Positions 58,420-64,000 of a DNA stretch of 64,000 nt are shown here, piece after piece. The notes below the pieces were generated by a model, which saw nothing but the letters and a program-made list of their open reading frames with translations, was not told the DNA's origin and ran no database searches. A program made the translations under genes and the position numbers. Position 1 is the stretch's first letter. Each line of letters starts with the position of its first letter. This stretch comes from Vandiemenella viatica (taxonomy: Eukaryota > Arthropoda > Insecta > Orthoptera > Morabidae). The stretch spans positions 181,436,494 to 181,500,493 of the forward strand of contig JARYHS010008074.1 of assembly GCA_031002005.1 (NCBI GenBank). The letters are read 5' to 3'.

Positions 58420-58699
58420 ACTAAGGAAAGATAGAGAAACATGACCCAACACTTACCACAGATGAAGGCGGCTGGGACGACGAACAAAAAACAAACACAA
58501 GAGAAGCGCAATATTTCAGCCTATAGCAGCCTTAAACGTGCAGAAGGTGAAGCACCAGACGGCATTGCATGTGTACACATAGATGGCCGAAGGCCGAAAT
58601 ATTGCGCTTCTCTTGTGTTTGTTTTTTGTTCGTCGTCCCAGCCACCTTCATCTGTGGTAAGTGTTGGGTCATATTTCCCTATCCTTCCTTAGTTTTATT
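58414..58699. repeat. Large inverted repeat, arms about 104 bp, probably Penelope termini
   Basis: The left arm 58414-58517 (AATAAAACTAAGGAAAG..., ACACAAGAGAAGCGCAATAT) is the reverse complement of 58596-58699 with few mismatches; the spacer is about 78 bp. Both inner ends carry GGC/GCC-GAAAT, the stem II plus GAAA pattern seen in other Penelope tails here. The arrangement suggests two Penelope terminal segments head to head. Confidence 0.8.
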
Positions 58700-58739
58700 G
58701 CCTTAAAGCTTTTTCCTGCTCATTGTTATGATATATATA

Positions 58740-60150
58740 GTAACAATGAAATCAAGACGCTAAGTAGCGGAAAGGAATCAAATTAGGATACGGAAATGAG
58801 CCACCACTTACCTTTAGATGATGGATGTGGGTCGCGAACACACCGAAAAGACACAAATAATAAAGTAATTTTCGGGATAAACCCTTCATCAACGGGAGAA
58901 CATTGTGAGAAGTGGGCGCAGCTGGGGACTGCCTCACAGAAAGACCGCCGCCGGTCGGGAAAATGGTGGAGGTAAATTCAAACATAGGAAAAGTAGAGGC
59001 ACAGTGAATCAGCTAATACCCGAGCATTCTCTGGTCGGTGGGAAGATCAAAATATAATTAGAAAGAAATATGAAAAAAATATAATTATATAAAATATTAC
59101 AAATTAAAAAATAATAATAATAGAAAATAATAATTTTTATGTAGTAAACATCACCTTAGGTTCGTGGTGGTTCAATATAGGTAATGGAAAAGAGGATTTA
59201 AAAAGGTTAAACATATGTAATAATAATAATGACCGGGTTTTATCTCAAGTTGAGACCAGGTGGTTGCCTTGTGCCAAGTTTGTACTGCTAGGCAAGTTCA
59301 CACACTCCGCTGTTATTAGGGAGAACTCTGATAGCACGGACTGTGAAATGAGTTGAAATTATTCAAGTCATGGGTTATGGCATGGGCAGCTGTCGGTGGC
59401 CATTCATTCTTATGGAGAGTGGATTTGCAGTCAAACCTATATATGAAGCCAGGCAGTGGTTGCATGTTAACTGGTAAATTACATGGGTGGTTTCACATGT
59501 GGTGTTTACTATGATAGGGAAGCTTTCCCCTGTGACAGGGTTGATGAAAGTGGTGGAAGCATGGTGTATGTCACACATCTTGCAGTGGGTTCTATTACAT
59601 GGGAAAGAGCCTTGTGGCTGACTGTTAGGAAGAGGAAGACTGTGTTTGTGGACTAGAAGTTTGCTGAGGTTAGGAGGTCTATTGAAACAAGGAGGGGCAG
59701 GGAGGATTTTAGTAAGTATGGATCTCATTTCAGGGCATGTTTGTAAGAAATCATAGCCCTGCCGGAGGGTTCTGTTGATGGATTCGAGGCCTGGGTAGTA
59801 CTGTGTGACCAAGACAGGATTGTGATTGATTTTTGCGGGTTTGGAATGATTGTTAGGCTGATTCAGCTGTGATGTTGCATGTGAAAGCTGTTTGTTCACC
59901 AAAGCTGGAGGGTAGTTGCAAGATATTAATGCTTCTGAAATACTGTTTGAATAATCCATGAGAGACTGTTGGTTGGAGCATATGCGACTACCTCGAGTGA
60001 CAAGACTGTAGGGGAGAGAACATTTGGTATGGTATGAGTTGCAACTATCAAAATGGAGATACTGTTGAAGGTTGGTTGGTTTGATGTGGACTGAAGACTT
60101 GAAATAACCATTGGATAGGGACAAATAGGGAGACTGCCTCATAGAAAGAG
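58740..60150 (-). mobile_element. 5'-truncated Penelope-like element
   Basis: The C-terminal coding region (60142-59375) is followed on the - strand by about 600 bp of 3' sequence that includes TTGATGA-AGGG-TTTAT-CCC-GAAAA at 58871-58900, a hammerhead-like core with stem II, and AAGGTAAGTGGTGGCTCATTT. Truncation lies just upstream of the readable ORF, near 60150. 5' truncation is normal for target-primed retroelements. Confidence 0.8.
59375..60142 (-). CDS. Penelope-like polyprotein C terminus with GIY-YIG domain (partial, open)
   Basis: The 255-codon uninterrupted frame holds the linker after the reverse transcriptase (VHIKPTNLQQYLHFDSC, LVNKQLSHATSQ, LVTQYYPGLESINRTLRQGY, GYDFLQTCPEM), a Cys motif (CNRTHCKMC) and the start of the nuclease (HVIYQLTCNHC, then SYIGLTANPLSIRMNGHRQL). 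It stops at 59375 inside the nuclease, so its end is cut by a stop or frameshift. The RT domain is absent. It is the best preserved Penelope coding segment in the window. Confidence 0.85.
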   Translation of the reverse strand: MRQSPYLSLSNGYFKSSVHIKPTNLQQYLHFDSCNSYHTKCSLPYSLVTRGSRICSNQQSLMDYSNSISEALISCNYPPALVNKQLSHATSQLNQPNNHSKPAKINHNPVLVTQYYPGLESINRTLRQGYDFLQTCPEMRSILTKILPAPPCFNRPPNLSKLLVHKHSLPLPNSQPQGSFPCNRTHCKMCDIHHASTTFINPVTGESFPIIVNTTCETTHVIYQLTCNHCLASYIGLTANPLSIRMNGHRQLPMP

Positions 60151-60688
60151 GCCAGGAATATGAGCAAGAGATGTATACTTTTTCCTTTTAGAAAATGTAA
60201 TCTAAATACCTTATTCAAAGGTTTCGTTGTCAGTTTTATGTTGTACCCTGTGTTATGCAGTGAAAATTTTGTAAAAACTAAAAAGTAGTCAATGTTAACA
60301 GTTTTACTTTTTAAGTAGTTATCTTTTCAATGGAAACCCTTGAGAAACCAAGTATTAACCATTTGGTGATTGAAAACATGCATCTTCAAAATATCATTAT
60401 TTACTTCTTAGAGCCTAGGTAGATACTTATATTACAGGGACACTTCAAATTTCAGAAATATGTGTGAAACCTTACATCCATCAACATTACGAAACCATTG
60501 ACTTTTTTCCCCTTATCCTTGTGTTAATCACAAACAGGCAGTTTTATGATGAAGTAAAGATTCTTTGTATGTAGCAAATAGTATGAATTATAAAGAAATA
60601 AAACGTGCTGGAAAGCAAAATAAAAATGTTTTATAAATTTTTCTGCATAAACTACTGCTTTGTGTAAGCAATTTTCATTTCTTCTTAG
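60151..60688. other. Intron-like spacer
   Basis: AT-rich, with no ORF or repeat recognised. It ends in the strong acceptor TTTCATTTCTTCTTAG of candidate exon D. Confidence 0.45.
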
Positions 60689-60779
60689 CTTCTTCAGACA
60701 GTCTCAGTAATAAAGAAACCTCGTGGGATTCAGGTGTAGAGAAGAATAAGTTCTCCCAGAAACCTGAAACTTTTAATAG
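60689..60779 (+). CDS. Candidate host-gene exon D (serine-rich, internal)
   Basis: The acceptor TTTCTTCTTAG ends at 60688, and donor AATAG|GTAGGT starts at 60780. Two leading bases complete the split codon from exon C to Ser. The frame then reads SSDSLSNKETSWDSGVEK and NKFSQKPETFN, and leaves two bases. The protein would continue downstream of this window. Composition matches exons A-C. Confidence 0.65.
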
Positions 60780-60811
60780 GTAGGTGGTGAAACAGTTATA
60801 TTATGTCTATA

Positions 60812-61806
60812 CTATTGTTGGTGAAAATTTAAACACCCAGAAGGAATGGCCTGAATTATTCCAAAACAGGAGAATATTTAGAACAGTGGAACTGACTGCA
60901 GAGAAATGGCACATGTGTTGGGCCAATAGCATCCTCTTTTGTATGACTGGACAGAGCCGTCAACATACAAACATACAAGAAAGTGCCGGTATGCCTCATT
61001 GATATCGAAGGGCACAATATCAGCATGTGCGTGAATTTGAACCTGGCAGGATGAACAGTATCTGGCAAACAGGTTTGTTATACTGTGACATTGTGACTCA
61101 TACAAGGCACACTGTTATGACAGTGATGCATATATGGAACCAGTCGATAGAAGAGGGATGAACTGGGAACACAGTGTGGGATCACTGCCATTTTGCCTGC
61201 ATGGCCATATCTGAGAGAACAGTTTTAACCACAGTGTAGGCTTACTGTTAGAGCTCTGCAAAGGGTGTGTACAAGTCTGCATTAAGAGTTTTATACTGTC
61301 TGCTGAGTGCTGAACTGGTTATCAAAGAACAATGGGTACCACTGCTACCTGACCATTTGCCCACCAAACATTTCAAGGATATGGTCAGTCGGCAACTTAT
61401 ATGTTCTGGTTGATTCTTGGCTGTCCGGGTGGCGCCGCGTCTTGTTTCTTGAAACCGACATTCGACCTTCATTCTGGGGTCTTCTTCCAGGGCAGAACTG
61501 CGATTACATTATATGTTCTGGTTCTCCTGCAACAACTGTCAATGCTTTGTCAGTGCACCTACAAATTGTGTGGCAGTATGTTTCCCAGTAGCAGATTCAG
61601 CCCCTCTCTGATTAAATGGAATGACATCTAGGGACTCTGATTACAGCACGTGGTGGTTTTACGCTGTTATGAATTCTCACGGTCAAAGAGCATTAACAGT
61701 TCTGTAATTGCAATCATTTGCATATTGTCATGTCCCTAATATGTAGAATAAATTTCATTGTAATCATATCTCCTTCATGGTGTTGCAATTTTCACAAACA
61801 GTAGTG
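60812..61806 (+). mobile_element. Tc1-like element relic
   Basis: The ends CTATTGTTGGTGAAAATTTA and, inverted, CTACTGTTTGTGAAAATTGC are recognisable Tc1-type TIRs, and a TA precedes the left end. Inside, AQYQHVREFEPGRMNSIWQT near 61014 and VMTVMHIWNQSIEEG near 61115 match the helix-turn-helix part of insect Tc1 transposases (EFERGRIiGL...TVmRiWnqWieEG). The catalytic domain is not readable, and large deletions are likely for a 995-bp copy. Confidence 0.75.
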
Positions 61807-61929
61807 TTCATAGTAAATTGAAATTTTAGTGTAATGAAACATTATTAGACTATATAAAATTCAGAATATGTACCCATAGTAATGATTGTATCAATAATCA
61901 AATGATAAGAGTAATATTGAGTGTGCTGA

Positions 61930-62001
61930 GTCAGCAATAATGCTCTGACCTCGTATTTGTGAGGACGTGGATTTAATTTCCTGTGTGGTCATCCAGATTT
62001 A
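61930..62001 (+). mobile_element. SINE remnant cut by the Harbinger insertion
   Basis: GCTCTGACCTCGTATTTGTGAGGACG and GTGTGGTCATCCAGATTTA (two blocks) align with the tRNA-like head and the start of the body of the SINE at 11769. The match stops exactly at TTA, where GGGTGCTACC begins. Confidence 0.7.
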
Positions 62002-62153
62002 GGGTGCTACCTCGCCGGGACGCCATGGCATCGTGGCCAGCAGTGTATCGCTGGCTACCTCTGGCAACCAAGCGTCGCCAAACTCAGTAGCAACAGAGTA
62101 GCCAAGCCAAGAATGTTGAGTGCCTAGTCAGTCAGTCATTTGCGAATTCAGGG

Positions 62154-62446
62154 ATGGACGTAGAAGAGATCGCTCTTATTAATTATGTGTGTCGCAGAAA
62201 GATTAAAAAGAAGAAACAGAAGAAATTATGGGTCCATCCTTTTATATCAGATCGAAGCAGAAGTGGTGTTTTCTCCAAACTATATGAAGATTTAAGAAAA
62301 TACCCTACAAAATTTTTCAACTACGTGAGAATATCAGTAGCATCATTTGATGAATTATTGAGCTTATGTAGAAATGATTTAACTAAACAAGATACAATAT
62401 TAAGAAAATCCATAATTCCAGAAGAAAAACTGTTTGTGACATTAAG
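62154..62446 (+). CDS. Harbinger transposase, exon 1
   Basis: ATG at 62154 starts MDVEEIALINYVCRRKIKKK, a basic N terminus. KLWVHPFISDRSRSGVFSKL, FFNYVRISVASFDELLSL and IIPEEKLFVTLR are conserved N-terminal blocks of HARBI1-like transposases (f.rms..tFd.Ll, I.peerL..tLRyLA). Donor TTAAG|GTAAGC at 62447 joins to the acceptor at 63262 to make LRYLASG, restoring the family motif. This supports a real intron of 816 bp. Confidence 0.9.
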
Positions 62447-62495
62447 GTAAGCAGCTTATTAACATAAAATAAATCATATGTATGTAGGTAATTTT

Positions 62496-63173
62496 TATTA
62501 ATCATATATATCTAAAATTGAAGAATCATTAGATACATTTGTCATATTTGAGGGCGGTGCATGATTCGGAAAATCTACATTGTAATCCATCATGGGTGGG
62601 ATTTCAGGGCCTCCGCGACAAGTGGAATATGCAGGATGATAATTTCGAGACCGCAGTTCTAGTGTTGTGACCAAACGTTTTCGGAGTATGCTTGACTAAT
62701 ATCAATGTTAGGCACAGTGCTGGTGGCATCGTCGAGTATGGACATGATTTTAATTTTGGTTGCCATTTTTCTTTGTGGTAGTACTCTTTTTAATGTGTTA
62801 ACTAACGACAACATAAATAATCTATCTTCATCTTGACTAATAGTCTCATTTTTTTCCCTATTCGCAATGGATTTTTTAAGAACTTCAATGAATTTGTCAT
62901 CTTCAGTCACAGTTTTCTCTTTTGTTTTAAATCTTTTCGCACAATTTCCAACTTGTCTGTCTCGTTGCGAGTCCTCCTCAGGATCTGCAGAGGCTGCAAC
63001 CGGGTCAGGTTCTCTTGTTGCAACAACCTTCTGCAGAAACAAAAGTTGTATGAAATAAACGTATTCACTTCTATGTGATCCACAACCAGACCCGGACTTC
63101 AAAGATTTTTGCTGGTTAAGTTCTCGAGTGAAACAACCTCGGATACTTTTCCACCTTTCCTGCAAACCATCAA
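62496..63173 (-). CDS. MADF/BESS-like Harbinger accessory protein, last exon, in the transposase intron
   Basis: On the - strand an acceptor TTTTCAG ends before 63173. The frame gives DGLQERWKSIRGCFTRELNQ, the second half of a MADF DNA-binding domain, then an acidic linker and EDRLFMLSLVNTLKRVLPQ, a BESS-like motif (D..Fl.sl.p.lk.lp...k...ki.i..il). The frame runs into a stop at about 62659. In the next frame LRSRNYHPAYSTCRGGPEIP continues to a stop near 62490, so a one-base frameshift near 62670 is likely. The first MADF exon was not found and may lie beyond 64000. Such proteins partner the transposase in Harbinger elements. Confidence 0.75.
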
Positions 63174-63262
63174 CTGAAAATAATAAATACGTTTAGTTTA
63201 GTCGTCCATACTTAGATCAGTTGTTAAATTAATATGTTTAGTAATTTTTGCTTTTCTTCTAG

Positions 63263-64000
63263 GTATCTTGCGTCAGGATGTACATTCATGGATTTTTATT
63301 ACAACTACAGACTCGGTTATACCACAATTAGCACAATAATTAGAGAAGTGCGTGACATTATATGCCAACATCAAGAACAATTTATTGTTATGCCAAATAC
63401 AGAGAATGATTGGGGAAAAGTTGCAAGTGGATTTGAAAGAAATGCCAACTTCCCTCATTGCATTGGTGCAATTGTTGGCAAACATGTGAGAGTTATTCAA
63501 CCTATTCAAACCGGATCATTATATTTTAATTATAAACATTATTTTTCAATTGTTTTACTGGCTCTGTGTGATGCTAATTACAACTTCACTTACATAGACG
63601 TTGAAGCGTACGGGAAAAGCAGTGATTCAGCTATTTTTAAAGATTTTTACACTAAAGTTAATAACAAATCTCTAAATATTCCTTAGGCTAAGCCACTGGT
63701 TGAAAATTGTGACAATATTCCTTACATGATATTAGGAGATGAAGCTTTTGGCTTACATGAAAACCTCATGAGACCGTATGAACGACATAATCTCAGTTAC
63801 CAGAAACAAATATTCAATTTCTATTTATCAAGAGCACGCCGTTACATCGAATGCACATTTGGTATATTATCCAACAAGTGGAGGATATTTCACAGGCCAA
63901 TGAATGCGCATATAGATCTAGAAAAAAAGATTGTACAGGCATGTTGCATTTTGCACAATTTCGTACGTTTCAGAGATGGATTTTCTTACGAAGATACTCT
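63263..64000 (+). pseudogene. Harbinger transposase, exon 2, with premature stop and lost catalytic Asp
   Basis: After the splice the frame reads RYLASGCTFMDFYYNYRLGY, STIIREVRDIICQH and NFPHCIGAIVGKHVRVIQP. Family members have GAxDGKH here; the codon at 63474 is GTT (Val) instead of Asp, so the first DDE residue is missing. ALCDANYNFTYIDVEAYGK carries the second. An in-frame TAG at 63684 breaks the protein. Beyond it YMILGDEAFGLHENLMRPYE, then RARRYIECTFGILSNKWRIF with the catalytic Glu, and CCILHNFVRFRDG follow in the same frame to the window end. Confidence 0.9.

Larger units (their letters stand above)
62002..64000 (+). mobile_element. PIF/Harbinger transposon, left part (continues beyond the window)
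   Basis: It begins GGGTGCTACCTCGCCGGGAC after TTA, the usual 3-bp target of Harbinger elements, and encodes a transposase in two exons plus an antisense MADF/BESS-like protein. Both genes are well preserved compared with other elements here. The right end lies outside the window, so the TIR pair and duplication cannot be checked. Confidence 0.85.

Noticed and set aside
59926..60111. Second - strand ORF overlapping the Penelope C-terminal ORF.
   Set aside because: Shadow frame of the 255-codon ORF, which carries all recognisable motifs.
63273..63509. - strand ORF as first MADF exon.
   Set aside because: It is antisense to transposase exon 2 and has no MADF-like residues (no conserved Trp or LI..V...P.LW pattern).

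Overview
The window is a gene-poor, AT-rich stretch of eukaryotic nuclear DNA, most likely from an insect with a large genome. There are no operons, Shine-Dalgarno sites or bacterial genes. It holds decayed transposons of many superfamilies (piggyBac, hAT, mariner, Tc1, pogo/Tigger, PIF/Harbinger, Penelope-like, I-like, CR1-like and other LINEs, Ty3/gypsy), tRNA-derived SINEs and satellite DNA. The tRNA-SINE, Penelope and mariner types recall polyneopteran insects (Orthoptera, Phasmatodea, Blattodea), but the species cannot be fixed from the sequence alone.

One probable host gene runs through the window on the + strand. Four serine-rich exons (6391-6575, 38268-38524, 42839-42978, 60689-60779) have AG acceptors, GT donors and mutually compatible phases. 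If they belong together, the gene spans more than 54 kb and almost everything else lies in its introns. I do not recognise the protein. A further candidate terminal exon is at 39196-39297.

Layout. 1-220: 42-43 bp tandem repeat. 0.3-2.6 kb: piggyBac and Penelope remnants, a 5S-rRNA-like duplicated repeat and a hammerhead-like core. 3.0-5.0 kb: nearly full-length broken hAT transposase (- strand). 9.5-10.5 kb: 189-bp satellite with alternating monomers. 11.8 kb: SINE with target-site duplication (TSD). 12.2-12.9 kb: long-TIR fold-back element. 14.0-22.3 kb: a second hAT copy split by a complete 5.85-kb I-like non-LTR retrotransposon, a SINE and a Tigger-type MITE. 22.6-32.4 kb: degenerate Ty3/gypsy element with a mariner inside it. 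32.9-37.6 kb: Penelope-like element with terminal direct repeats. 38.8 kb: hAT MITE with 8-bp TSD. 40-48.6 kb: LINE, SINE and Penelope fragments, a local tandem repeat and a second mariner. 48.7-53.6 kb: LTR element on the - strand with gag and protease but no visible RT or integrase. 54-55.8 kb: CR1-like LINE holding a Tigger derivative. 58.4-60.1 kb: Penelope inverted repeat and C-terminal ORF (- strand). 60.8-61.8 kb: Tc1 relic. 62.0-64.0 kb: Harbinger element, cut by the window end, with an intron-containing transposase and an antisense MADF/BESS-like gene inside that intron.

Most coding pieces are broken by stops or frameshifts. The youngest-looking elements are the SINEs with exact TSDs, the I-like element and the Harbinger. 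Insertion order is legible at several nests (hAT before I-like, SINE and MITE; gypsy before mariner; Penelope before mariner; SINE before Harbinger; CR1 before Tigger).
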